Positions 51,033 to 62,391 are shown, counted from the first letter of the stretch. The stretch: 64,000 nt of DNA from Balamuthia mandrillaris (GCA_031835245.1 JAVKOQ010000048.1:186001-250000); one strand, 5' to 3'. A program made the numbers and translations. The notes: generated by a model from the sequence alone, not told the origin.

Positions 51033-52790
51033 TTAGAGAGTAAGGTTAGAAAGGGCATTGGAGGCAACTGTGCTCAGCGCTGCGTCGCTGCTGCTCTTGA
51101 ACCTTTGAACCGCGGAGACGGCGCCTTTATCCTGCAGCCTTTTGCGTATGGCTCCTTTGTTTTGTTTTTTTCCCTCCTTCGTTAGTATCTCTAACAAGAA
51201 GAAAACAACATAAGAGAAAGAGAAACCATCTTGGGAAAGGTTGGTTATAGCGCGGAGGGCGTGAAGGGCCAGTTGAGAGTCAGCGTTTTGAAGAGCTTGC
51301 ACCGTTGCCACGTCGCCATCCACTGAAGCCACTGCTTGACGCCCTTCCTCTGCACAGCAGGATATCTCCCTGTTCAGCATACACAACCAAAATACCAAAC
51401 AACACCAAAAAAGAGATAACAAACCGGTGAGAGCAAGGTTCTGGACGATCTGTAAGGCAAAGGCCAGGACGGTGGCATCGGAGCTCGCGAGACGCCTCGT
51501 GATGGCGCTGATCAGGTCGGCGTTGATGATCTCTTTCACAGCAGAAGCTGACCAAACAAACAAAAAAAAAACTAAGCGAGAAGGACAGAAGGAGTGAAGC
51601 GCAAACGGCATACCGTGGCCGGAGAGGTTGACCAGAGCGGTCAAGGCTTTAACTTGGTCTTGGGCGTCGCAGTTGCCTTTGATCACGTTGCCAATATCCC
51701 CCACGAAGCCGACCAGCTTCTCATGAGCGCTCGCTGCAAGGTCCGCTCCAGGTAAGCATCAAAACAAAAGACAAACAAGAACACAAAAACCAGAAAAGAA
51801 AAACTACGTTGGCAGGAAAGAGCAGCAAGAGCCCTGGAATAAAGAGGCGAGAACAACAGGTCAACGAAAGCACACCGGCAAGGAAAAAAATACAGAAAAA
51901 AAGAAGAGAAGACTCACCATAGAGCATACTTCCTGTTGGCAGCACTGCTGGAAGAACGCAGTATTTGACCACAAGGGGCAACGGTCCCTGCTTTGATGAA
52001 CTCTACACAGACTGGACCTGTTTTGTTGTTCCTTGTGAGCTCAAATAGAACAGAAAGAAAAGGACAAAGAAGAAGAAGAAGAAGGGGGGGGGGGGAGAAC
52101 AAGAAGAAGAAGAACAAGAAGAAGAGGAACATGAGAAAATCAAACAGAAAATACACGCCATTCACGCTGCTGTTAGCGACCAACATCAATGCGGCAGAGA
52201 GCGTGTCCTCGTCAGAAGAAGAGAGGATGGCTTTGATCACAGGAACGGCTCCTTCCTCCACAAGCTGCGCTCTTAGCTCGTTCTCGGCGACAGTAATGTT
52301 GGCGAGAGCGGCCAAAGCTCTTTCCTGCAGCGCATTCTCGTCACTTCTCAAAGCGTTGATCAAAGCTGACACAGCGCCTGTCTCATGACCCATGCTTTGA
52401 CGACTGGGAGCTGAAAGAGAGAAACAAAAACAATTCTGCGTAAGAAAAGGAGAAGAAGACGACGTCATCCGAGAATGATGAGAGAACGTTACCGTGAAGA
52501 GAAAGGTTAGCCAGAGCGTGAGCAGCCAAGATCTTGATGATGGGCTTTTCAGAGGTGCTCAACAGCTTGACGATGGGCGTGAGGGCATCTCTTTTGTGAA
52601 CGAACTGGCGGTTCTCCTCTTCGAGGGTGTAGTTGATGATCTCTCGGAGGGCTGCCTCTTGTTTTGTCTCGTCGGTGGAGGACAGGTTGATGATCTCCAC
52701 CTCGATGGGAGAAGACTGTCCAGGGGCGCCCTCAGCCGCCGCCAGACCAGACTCCAAGTTTGCCAAAATTGCTTCCAACGGATCCGCCAT
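51033..52790 (-). CDS. Armadillo-repeat protein
   Basis: About seven exons from the ATG at 52790 (MADPLEAILANLESGL) down to the stop at 51033. The translation is a chain of armadillo repeats: repeated pattern of GAVSALINAL, ALAALANIT, EGAVPVIKAIL, ALQIVQNLALTG, ALHALRAITNLSQDG and a last NALSNLTL. Each repeat supplies three helices of a superhelix for protein binding, as in Vac8/beta-catenin-type or ARMC proteins. No catalytic or targeting motif is visible, so the partner is unknown. The intron before LVGFVGDIG uses the acceptor giving CAHEKLVGF; the alternative meets a stop. The gene is divergent from the AP endonuclease, and the 217-base gap between them holds telomere-like repeats. Confidence 0.82.
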
Positions 52791-52920
52791 CAGTTTTTCT
52801 TCTCTGCTCTTCCCTCTTTCTGCTATTTCCCCTTCTCGGATCGTTACAGACGTGAGCGTGGACAAGAGAGCGCAATATTTCCAGGATGGACAGGAGAGTG
52901 CCTATGTGACATCATCATTT

Positions 52921-52956
52921 AACCCTAACCCTAATTTTAACCCTAACCCTAATTTT
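52921..52956. promoter_or_regulatory. Two tandem telomere-motif 18-mers in a divergent promoter
   Basis: The sequence AACCCTAACCCTAATTTT occurs twice in perfect tandem, at 52921-52938 and 52939-52956. It sits near the middle of the 217-base gap between the divergent ATGs at 52790 and 53008, so it should belong to one or both promoters. In plants an AAACCCTAA 'telo box' is a known promoter element of growth and translation genes; a similar role here is inference. Confidence 0.55.
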
Positions 52957-53007
52957 TAGCCTAGAACAAAAATTTCTCGAATAAAAATAAAAATAAGAAA
53001 AAAAAAG

Positions 53008-53344
53008 ATGAAGGCGGGAAGTTGTGGATTGCTTCGCTCGACAACGAATCGGACTGCGACGACGGGGGCGTGGAGAGTTGCCTCGTCGAGTTCGCGCCGC
53101 TCCGCGGTGGTGGCCTCTTCTGTCTTTGCCTCTTCGTCTTCTTCTTCTTCCTTGGCCACTCCCCGATTGTTCTCCACCCTTCAAACCACTACGACACCAC
53201 GCAGCGTGGCAGCCACTGGCTGTAGCAATGTGCGGACACCTTCTCCTTCCTTTGTCGCCCAACGAACTTTGTAAGCATTTCGTCACATATGAGCTTTTGT
53301 GTTGTTTTTCGCTGCTGCTAAACAACCACCCTTGCTTTATTCTG

Positions 53345-53390
<46 letters not shown>

Positions 53391-53508
53391 TCGCAGATCG
53401 TCACGATTATCACTTGGTTCCGTGGTTGGTCTGCAAGTCAAACGTACGGGCTTGCTCCACGGAATCTTTTTCACTTACGATTCAGGTGTGTATTTCTCTC
53501 CAAGTCTA

Positions 53509-53553
<45 letters not shown>

Positions 53554-55480
53554 TCTCCCGTCTTTTCCGTGCCTATTCCGCTCGCTCTGTCTGTGCTGAC
53601 CACTCCAAATCCATTCGTTTTGTTTTTGTTGCTCCTCTTGTTCTACTCTGTTTCTCTCTTCCTCTCTTTCTCTATTCTTGATGTCACGCAACACATTGTA
53701 GAGGATGAGGGTACATAATGAATGCCCAACATCCTTCCTGTGCCACTGTGAATGAATGCGGAATACATTCCTTCTCTCTTAGTTTTTGTTTTTTCTGGAC
53801 ATATTCAACCACTCTCTCCAAAATATCATTCACACTTACTTTTATTTGAATTCTTTTCTACTCTCTCTTGGTGTCTTTCTCGTCCTTTCTACTCTCTTTT
53901 TTCTCTTCTTGTTCTTTCTCTATTTTTCTGATGTTCAGGTGAAGAAGATGACGGCACGTAACGAAGAAAGGATGTGGTTTGCTGTGAGAAAACGAAACAA
54001 CAATGAATTAGATATTCGCTTTGCTATTTGTTTTCATTTATATCTGTTATGCCTCCGTTTCTCGCCTATTGTTATTATCTCACACTTATCGCATAGGGGT
54101 AATGTACCGACGCCAATATTCCACTGATGGCTTTTTTTCCTCAGAAGCCGATGGTAACCCCCCCTCTCTCTTCTTCATTCACATTATTCTTATGTTGGGC
54201 TTGGTTGTTGATATATAGGAAGCAAATACTTGAAAGTGGTCTCATGGAACGTGAACGGACTGAACGCAGTGGCGAAGAAAGGCGCCCTTCTCGATTATGT
54301 GCTAGCTGAACAACCAGATATCTTGTGTCTTCAAGAGACAAAGTTATCCTTGAACAAACTCGATCAGTTCAAAGGAAAGGTCTTTCAGTTGGTGTCACCC
54401 ACGACGCCTCCCGAAAAGAAAGGCAAAGGTAGTAAGAAGAAAGCAACTAACGAACAACCAGCTGAGAGGAAACCCGACAACGATGAGCTCCAGATGTTTC
54501 CATTCGAGTATTACAACTGTTCCCAAAAGAGACAAGGCTACTCAGGAACTGCTATTTATTCTAAATTAGAGCCTCTTGCGGTGAGCTACGGCATCGGCAA
54601 GGCAGAGCACGACAGGGAAGGAAGAAACATCACGTTGGAATTCCCTGACTTCTTCTTGGTCAATACGTATGTACCGAACGCCGGTGAGGCGGCCGGCTTG
54701 GCTCTGGCAGTGGAGACGGAGCGGTTGATGAGCATGGCCGGAGTGAGCAACGACGCCAAATGGTTCTTTAGGAAACGTGTCTCGGTCACCGCTTCTGCAC
54801 AAAAGAAAAAAGCAGCATCGACTGGCGATGAAGAGGAAGCGGAGAAGGAAGCTTCCATTACGAAAACTACTAGTGAAACGCTTAGGAAGGAATTAACAAA
54901 GGAAGAAGAAGATGGAGAAGAAACGGAAGAGGATATTAATTACGGCCCTGTTGAGCCAGGTAGGCCCAAAAGGCTTGCCTACAGACAAGTTTGGAACAAA
55001 GACATGCACGCCTACCTACAACAGTTGCAGCAGACGAAACCTGTTTTGTGGGTTGGCGACCTTAACGTGGCTCATACAGGTTTGTTTTCTTTTTGGAAGC
55101 GAGCCAGACAGAAGAAGCAAGCGAACGAAGAAGAAGGGAAACATTTGCTAACACCATTCTTTACAGAGTTGGACATTCACGACCCAACCGGCAATCATGA
55201 TAATGCCGGTTTCACACCTGAAGAACGACACGACTTTGGCGCGCTGCTAGCCAACGGCAACTTCGTGGACACCTTTCGCCATTTCCATCCAGAACAGCCC
55301 AACCACTTCACCTTTTGGAGCTACCGCTTCCATGCGCGCTCTCGCAACCGGGGGTGGCGTCTCGACTATTGTCTTGCCTCCAAAGGGTTGATGCCGCGTG
55401 TGCATGGAGCGTTCATCCGTGAGGCCGTGTTGGGGTCGGATCACTGCCCGGTTGGAGTTCTCCTTCGAAGGTCCTCTTAG
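53008..55480 (+). CDS. Exonuclease III-family AP endonuclease (APE1-like)
   Basis: A Mg-dependent base-excision-repair nuclease cutting 5' of abasic sites. Exon 1 is 53008-~53272; then ~53396-53481, a possible 9-base exon near 53703, ~54098-54152, ~54222-55079 and 55167-55480. Catalytic motifs of the ExoIII/APE family are all present: VVSWNVNGLNA (Asn), CLQETKLS (metal Glu), GYSGTAIYSK, NTYVPNAG, WVGDLNVAHT (Asp/Asn), RGWRLDYCL and GSDHCPVGV (Asp-His pair). The first ~90 residues are rich in Ser, Thr, Arg and Ala, with an RLFSTL motif typical of mitochondrial presequences. A Lys/Glu-rich insert of about 80 residues lies between the ERLMSM and RLAYRQVW segments. The last intron, 55080-55166, is 87 bases with no stop. 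The joins between the second exon and 54152 are the least certain part. Confidence 0.88.
53347..53550 (+). repeat. CT dinucleotide runs in two AP-endonuclease introns
   Basis: Two (CT)n runs of about 40 bases each, at roughly 53347-53386 and 53511-53550, in consecutive introns of the AP endonuclease gene. The first ends ten bases before the acceptor and may act as its polypyrimidine tract. Confidence 0.85.
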
Positions 55481-56163
55481 TAGGAAAGAAGAAGAAGAAG
55501 AACAACAAGAAGAACAAGAAGAAGAACAAGAACAAGAAGACAACGAAGAAGAAAAAAAGAAGAAAGGAAAGAAAAGGAAGAAGTGTTATCGGGACGACTC
55601 GAGAAGATAGGCCGGAGGGAGGAACCAATCGCAGCCAAAATTGTACACGTACCTGTCCAGAGCGAGGGCAATGCGAAATGGAGAGCACAGCAGGAAATTC
55701 CTTGCAGACAAATTTTCCTCTGGCCGGAGGAACAAGAGGCCTCGTTTCATACATAAACTCAAACAAGGAAAAAAAAATTGGGAGAAGAAAAGAGAAGAGA
55801 GAGAGAAAAGGAACAAGAGACAAGAAGAAGAGCAAGTTGATCAGCAAAAAAAAATAGAGGAGGAGAGGAAGACGTGAGCCTTGCTGCTGCCTGGTTAAAG
55901 CTCCAAGTTTTTTTTTTAAAAAAAAAGTACAGCACGTAACCAGGCAAGAAGGAGGTAAATAAAAAAAACCACACACGTTTTCTCTTCCTTCGCTAGCTAT
56001 TTTTTTTTCTCTTCTTCTCCAGGCCGAGCGGTGTGCTGGTACGTAAAGGAGTTCTTGTATTTTATGTGTTATTTATTGTAGTTTGGCCAAGCAGTGTCGT
56101 TCCTGTGCCTATTCATTTGTTCCTTCCTTTGTCTTTTGTTTTGTGTCAGTATGTCTGACTCTC

Positions 56164-56200
<37 letters not shown>

Positions 56201-56413
56201 CCCTTTTTCTTGTGTTCTTTTTGCTAGATCAACAATAGTTGTTTCTTAAGAGAAAGCAAACCGTGCGGGTCTCCTTTCTCTCGCTCCTCGTCTCCTGTAG
56301 CTGAGTGAGTGTACCTTTGTTCCCTTCAACTTTTTGATAAGATTCCACTCTTAACTTTTTTTTTGTTTTACTTCCCACAAAGGAGCACCTTCCCTTTACC
56401 CTGCTCAAGAAAG
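55481..56413. other. Intergenic region between AP endonuclease and capping enzyme
   Basis: About 930 bases between tandem plus-strand genes. 55487-55600 is a GAAGAA/GAACAA array directly after the AP endonuclease stop. T and A homopolymers meet near 55905-55927 (T9 then A10), a potential hairpin. A (CT)n run occupies about 56160-56200. Open frames are short and unconvincing. The capping-enzyme promoter and 5' leader should lie in the last few hundred bases. Confidence 0.45.
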
Positions 56414-56597
56414 ATGAACGGAACAGGACGCCTGGACGCCCTGTTGGATGCGTACGATGACACACAAGCTCAAAGATTTACGCCAGAGCAAGGGTAATGA
56501 CTTGTCTCTGTTCTCTCTGTTCCTCTTTCCGCGTTCCTCTTCTCCATCTGTCCTCGCTTCCCCTCCCCCACACTTCCCTTCCTCTCTTGCGCTCCTC

Positions 56598-56630
<33 letters not shown>

Positions 56631-59600
56631 CATTGTTACTCACGGAAGCGTGATCGACATAACAACAGGGAAGAGGGAGAGCTACAACCAAGGCCAGGAA
56701 GTGCTCCCCCAAACCATCGGAAACGGTCGCGGAACTCGGGTGGGAGTGGAGCAGGGGGATCGAGTGGCATGGATGGAGGGGGAAGAGGTATACACAACAA
56801 CGTCTCTTCTGGCAATCCACCACGATATCCACCACCGCAAGCACCGGTAGGTGGAGCCTACCAAGGAGCGAAGCCACCCACAGTCTCAGGCAAGGAAGTG
56901 GATGAGATCTCTGACTTTTTATCGTACATATGTTCTGGCTCTACTGTTTCTCATATGCACGTGGATGCACGGTTGGGGCGATTGGAAGCGGATCGGGGAG
57001 ATGGAGGGAGTGGGTTTGGTTTTGGAGAGGAAGGTATGGGTGATGCTGACATAAGAGGAGAAAACGAGGATGACTTTACACAACGGTTCAGAAATGGGGT
57101 AAGGCCGGAGGACTTTCAATACATACTGTCCTTTTTGGAACAGGACAGCCAGAAGGAGTGTTCCTTTCGGGACTGGACGGAATATATCTATGACCACGAA
57201 AAGGGCCACCTCTGTCTTTGCTACGACAACGACACTGGGAAGTTGTGCGGCTCTGTCTACGAGAACCGACGGACCAACCTGGACTTGGTGACACCTCATC
57301 TGCCCTACGACTGCCGGGTCAGCCTCTCCACAAAGGAGCCCGCTCCAGCGGAGAAGTCTCCACCACCCGACTTTAAGCGAAAGGTAGAGAAGAAGCGGTG
57401 GTCCTTTTACAAGCAGCGAAACATATGGAAAATCGACCTGACAGAAATGCGGGTGTGGACCCCAACGCCGTCTACTTGCCCTTACTCTAGCGACGAGGAA
57501 GACGAAGATCCTTTTCAAACGGCGCCCAAAACGCCCTCTCCGGCCTCCAATCATTTCCTCTCGGAGGGAACTACCACTGATGCAGATGGCCTCTACCTGC
57601 AAGAAAACACGACCAAGTACGAAATACGCTTTGAGTTGATGGCGGACGTATTACAAAGCTTGGTTCACACAGACAGACAGAACCTCGAGTACATAGCAGC
57701 CAAGTTCTGGCAAACAGTGCAGTTCTTTTCCAAGAAGCGGCCTAGAGGTGCACAACCCGCACGTCGCCCACTGCGGCATGGCAACCCTGCCGCCGTTGTT
57801 GTCGCTGTGCCTGGTGCTCCTGGTGGCGCCACACTTCAAGTGCGAACAGGCCCTCCTCCTGGTGCAGCTCTTTCACGCCGTGGTGGAGTAGCACAGCAAC
57901 AACCGCAGCGGCTAGGCGTTGGCTCTCCTACCTATATAGGAGGCTCGCCATCTCCCTCGCCCACCATGGCTGCGGCAGCAAACCGAGGGGGGTTTAATCC
58001 CTCGCGCTCTTCCTCGCACTCTCGGTCGCCCTCGTTGTCGCCGCCCTCACCGATGGGCGGCGATTTTTTCTCCTCGATGGAACGATCCGCGTCCAATGCC
58101 TACTCCGCCGCTTCCGCCGCTTTGAGGGGCGAGTTCTCACCTCCGGAAAAGTCTTTGAGAGCAGATGAAGGGTTCATCTCCTCCTTTCCCTTTACGGAGT
58201 TCAAAGTGCGGTCGGTGGAGGGCCACCACAATGATGAGCTGCGAAGGATATGTCTGCGGATTATATTTGGCCCTGGCAGAGAGGACGATGGACCAGACCC
58301 TTACGCCCGTCCTTCCTTCCCTGGTGCCCTTCCTGTTAATTTTACTCGTCGCCATTGGAAGGTATCACTTTCTTTTCTCTACGTTTGTTTTGTCGTTTCC
58401 AGTGTTCAATACTCATGCCTTTCCGAACTTTTGTGATGTTACTCCCTCCTCCGTCCTCTTGTAATTGGATAAAAAGATGGTGCAAAACAAACCCTACTTA
58501 GTATCAGAGAAGACGGATGGGGTGCGGTTCATGCTGTTGATCAACGAAACGGGAGTATACCTCACCAGCAGAAGCTTTGACTTTATGAAAGTAGAGGGCT
58601 ACGACCAACTCATTCCGCTGATGGCATCGAATGGACCTACCCTGCTGGATGGCGAAATGGTGCATCATCATTCCAGCAAGCGGTAGGAGCCCCTGCACAT
58701 AACTGCATCCCACTTTATGTTTGCTCAAACTGGTGCTTCTCCTTTATTGTAGGTTGTTTTACCTGATCTTTGATGCGCTTTGCGTGAACGGCACCAACCA
58801 CACGAAAGAGAATCTAATGGGAAGGCTGAAGCAAGTGCGAGACCTGGTGGTCGTTCGGTATCGTGAGGCGGTGGACAATGGCACTATCCGCAAGAGCGAT
58901 CACCCCTTTGTCCTCATCGGAAAGCAGTTCTTTGACAAGAAGTTGACCAAAAAGGTGTTTGACCACATCCGCAAGGACAAGGAAAACGGTGACTACTTCT
59001 ATCGTGATGACAAGAGGTACCACAAGACCGATGGCATCATCTTCACCCCCAACGAGGCCTATACCGTGCAAGCCAACAGGGGCCTGCTCAAATGGAAGTA
59101 TCCTGAAAAATCATCAGTGGACTTTAAGCTACTCATCAAAACACCACGCAACAACCAACATGGCCACCCAGCTGCCAACGCAAGATCCTCCGCTTCATCT
59201 TCATCCTCAGCAATGGTGGGCGCTTCGGGCGTCGCTGCCGTCAGCGGCAAGGAGTATTGGTTGGTGGCACGAGGAAGAGACCGGCAGGGAGACATCGAGT
59301 GCGATGTAGCACAATTCTCCTCCAGTGACCGGCAGCGATTGAAGCATGATATGAAGAAGTACAACATTGGGAAGGAGGTGTTGCATGCCGCAAGCCATTA
59401 CAACAATAACGTTAGGAACCTCATCGTGGAGTGCTGCTACGACACGGATAAAGGCAAGTGGAGGTATGTCGCCATTCGAAGGGACAAAACTCAACCCAAC
59501 AACATCAAAACAGCATTCAACGCCATTATTGCTCTCGCTGAGAACATCACCAAAGAGGAGCTCATCTACAGAGCCACTCGTAATCCCAAGAACGACGAGT

Positions 59601-60118
59601 GGAGGCTCATCCAACAGACCAAGAGTCGTTCCAGAACTTCTTCTGTTATTACCTCTTCTTCCGCAAGCAACAGCAGCAGTTCCTCCTCGTCTTCAGCCTC
59701 CAAAACAGAAGCACTTAAGAATGATGGCAGAGGAGGGAGCAAAAATGAGGGAGCAGAGACGCCGCCTTTAGGACGTAAAACTAAAAAAAGAAGAATGAGC
59801 AACGCCAACGAACAACAGAAACAAAGGCTGAAGGAAGCTGATGATGATGAGTATGACGATGAAGAACAGGAAGAGGGCGAAGGAGACGGGGAAGATGACG
59901 ATGGTGTAAAAAAAGTTGGACGAGTGGATGAAGAGGATGTCGAAGAAGCCGAAGAGGGAGAAGCAAAACAGCCAAGTGATAACGACGCTGTTGAGGCGGA
60001 GGAAGAAGAAGCGGAGGAGCACAAAAGCAAAGACTCTATGAACTTGGAGGAAGCGTTGGAGGAAGCCATGGAGAAAGGCTTGAGCGTTGATGATGGCGTG
60101 GAGGTAGAAAGCTTGTAA
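56414..60118 (+). CDS. mRNA-capping enzyme: tunnel-type RNA triphosphatase fused to guanylyltransferase
   Basis: Exons 56414-56493, 56669-58361, 58477-58682 and 58753-60118 give 1,114 residues. Residues ~120-420 resemble the tunnel (Cet1-like) RNA 5'-triphosphatase: HMHVDARLGRLE as strand 1, LPYDCRVSLSTKEP, KKRWSFYKQRNIWKIDLTEM, and TKYEIRFELMADVL as a late strand. Residues ~590-900 are a complete guanylyltransferase: FPGALPVNFTRRH, motif I EKTDGVR with the GMP-binding Lys, TLLDGEMV (III), LFYLIFDALCVNG (IIIa), KTDGIIF (IV), LLKWKYP (V) and IRRDKTQPN (VI). The tail is Ser- and Glu/Asp-rich. In strand 1 the usual Glu-x-Glu metal ligands read His-x-Asp, so metal binding may differ. The two activities cap nascent mRNA in the nucleus. 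Animals and plants fuse a cysteine-phosphatase instead. Confidence 0.87.
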
Positions 60119-60178
60119 ACCAACAAACCACACTTTTTTTTGTAGAGAAGGAAAAAAAAACAATGTTACAAAGGAGAG

Positions 60179-60919
60179 TCATTTGTGTTTAACTTGGTCA
60201 CCATCATCTTTGACTTCGACGTAACTGGAAGGAAAGAGCCCCACTTTGCCGTTCAGCTCGCCTTGCCACCACGCGGCCAGGTCTTCGCACTCCACCAGCT
60301 TTATCACGTCTCCCGTTTTGAAGGGCAACTCATCCTCGGTCTCCGCCGCAAAGTCATACAATGCCACGGCATAGTACCCTCCTCCCCCGTCTTCTTTTGC
60401 TTCATCTTTGTCATCTTCCTCCTCCTCCTCCTGTTCCTCTTCTTCCTCCTTCTCCCCCGCGTTTCCCTTGGTAAAGCTCTTCATACGCACAAAACTAGCA
60501 GGAAAGATGCCCTGCTTCCCTTCACACTCTCCCTTCCACCACTCTTCGCCCTCTTTGGCCTCCACCAAACGGACCTCCTGACCGACCTGCAAGGAAAGCT
60601 CCTCTGGGCCGGCCGCCTCAAAGTCGAACACGACGCTTGCCAGCAAAATCTCTGCTCCAGCTTCGCCCTTGTCCTCTGAAGGGGCTGATGCTATCCCCTC
60701 TCCCTCTTCTTTCTTGGGTTTTTGGTGGGCTGCGGGAGGAGAGACGTAGGAGGCAGGGAAGAGACCACGTTCGCCCTCGCACTCGCCGGACCACCACTCC
60801 TCGTTGGGAGTGCTTTCGAGGCGCAAGCACTGCCCTGCCTTTAACGACAGCTCTTCATCGCAAGTGGCCTCAAAGTTATAAAGTGCCGTCACTATGATTT
60901 GGTTTGTATGCTGGTTAGC

Positions 60920-60958
<39 letters not shown>

Positions 60959-62391
60959 GTGAGTGAGTGAGTGAGTGAGAGAAGAGTGCCTCTGTCAGGG
61001 AACAGTTCAGCATTGATGGCAATCAGCCTTTTAAGCTTCTCATCTTTTGCTTCTCGCAGCTGTACAATCTTAGCACGAAGGGCTTGCAGCTCGTCCTGGG
61101 CAACCTTCTGCGGTTTAGGGTCAGGGTCGGAACGCAAATAGAACTGCACCAGTTTTTCCAAGCCGTGCTCCGACTTGAGTTGCAGGGTGAGCTGCTCCTC
61201 CAAGAGCTGCACTTCGTCCATCAGTTGGAGTCTGTCTCTCTTCAGGATGCGCGAGGCGTTGTTCCTTTCTTGTACTCTGTGTTCCCCTTCGCTGCCTCTC
61301 CCTTTCTCTTCACTGACTTTGCGAAGCCTCTTCAATCGTTTTTGATAGCCCGCTCTTCTTTGGTTGAGCTCTTCCACCTCTTCCTCCTTCACCTGAAGGT
61401 CTTTATTGTACTGCTTTTGGGCTTGTGGATCTGCCTTGTAGAAATCGACCAGCCTCACTAGAGCCTCCACCATAAGTATCTCTTTGCGAATGACCCTCTC
61501 CAATGACTTCATCCTCTCCTTGAGCTGCTCCTCCGTCAGCTCGCTCTCGCTGGTTGCCTCTCTTCTTACCTCGGTGCTCTTTCTTCTACCACGCTTCTTT
61601 CTGTCCTCTTCGACGAATCTCTTCAACTCTTCGTGACTCATTTCTTCTACCGATTTAATGCCAGCCTCTGAAGAGGCTTCATGATGGCGTGGTCGAGAAC
61701 GAGAAGTACTCCCATCAACAGCAGCAGATGAGCTCTTTGCGCTGCCTCTGGGCTTTCGACGGTCATGTTGTTTAGTTCTAGGTGCTGAGGAAGAAGACGA
61801 GGAGGTGGAAGAAGCAGGGGTGCCTCCTTTTGAGGTGCTCCTTCGTTTTTCGGTGGGCATGGGGTCTCGCGAGGGTCTGTGAGGGCGTGGGTCGCCTTTC
61901 TTCTCCTTTTTATTAGATAATGAGGCGGACAGGTGCTGGTAGCTTCGCAGAAGTTCATCCTTTTTGGTTTATGAATAACCGTAAGTAAACGGCAGATACC
62001 AGAGATAGCAGAGAAAGAGCTTCTTGTTCACCTTTGTTTTTTCTAATTCTTGTTTTAGCTCGCTGTTTTTCTTTCGCAGGCGTTTAATTTTCTCTTCAAG
62101 CTTCGCGATGAGTTCCTCTTGTTGTGCTGGTGACCTTCCACCTTCTCCTGGAGCACTTCTGGGAGTTCGTATCTTTCTTGGGGAAGAGGGATGTCTGGAG
62201 GAAGCAGTGGACCTTGCGTCATTGTCCTGGAGGCTCTGCAGATCAGGAGCGGAAACAAAGAGCAGACTCCCACCGCCTTCTGCATCGAGGCGTGACAGCA
62301 TGCGAGGCGTTCTTCTAGGGGTAGATACATCACTGGTGTTGGGAGCCTCGCTCGGCGCAGCTTCTCCTCCGACTGCTTGGCTCTCGTTCAT
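60179..62391 (-). CDS. Coiled-coil, HR1-repeat and triple-SH3 scaffold protein
   Basis: Exons 62391-62032, 61959-60990 and 60891-60179 give 680 residues in phase. Order: Ser/Pro-rich N-terminus; short coiled coil (EELIAKLEEKIKRLRKK); Ser/Arg-rich linker; two HR1-like antiparallel coiled-coil repeats (LVRLVDFYKADPQAQKQY and LEKLVQFYLRSDPDPKPQ, each flanked by long charged helices); then three SH3 domains (TALYNFEATCDEELSL / ERGLFPASYV; VVFDFEAAGPEELSL / KQGIFPASFV; VALYDFAAETEDELPF / KVGLFPSSYV). HR1 repeats commonly bind active Rho GTPases and SH3 domains bind proline motifs, so a Rho-regulated actin or endocytic adaptor is inferred. There is no F-BAR or kinase domain. The last intron needs a GC donor. 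Its stop is only 60 bases from that of the convergent capping enzyme. Confidence 0.85.
60892..60989 (-). other. GC-AG intron
   Basis: On the minus strand, exon 2 of the SH3 scaffold ends ...GACAGAG and the intron begins GCACTC; it ends ...AATCATAG before TGACGGCACTT. This is the only junction that joins INAELFPDR to VTALYNFEAT in phase. No GT dinucleotide near the exon end gives an open frame. GC-AG introns are a known minor class spliced by the U2 spliceosome. Confidence 0.7.
60923..60980 (-). repeat. GA and GAGT tandem repeats in the GC-AG intron
   Basis: A (GA)n run of about 33 bases adjoining six GAGT/GTGA tetramers (CT and CACT on the sense strand). Together they occupy most of the 98-base intron, leaving little room between donor, branch region and acceptor. 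Confidence 0.9.

Noticed and set aside
55398-55610. Poly-Glu frame over the end of the AP endonuclease
   Set aside because: Out-of-frame reading of the last exon and the GAA repeat after it.
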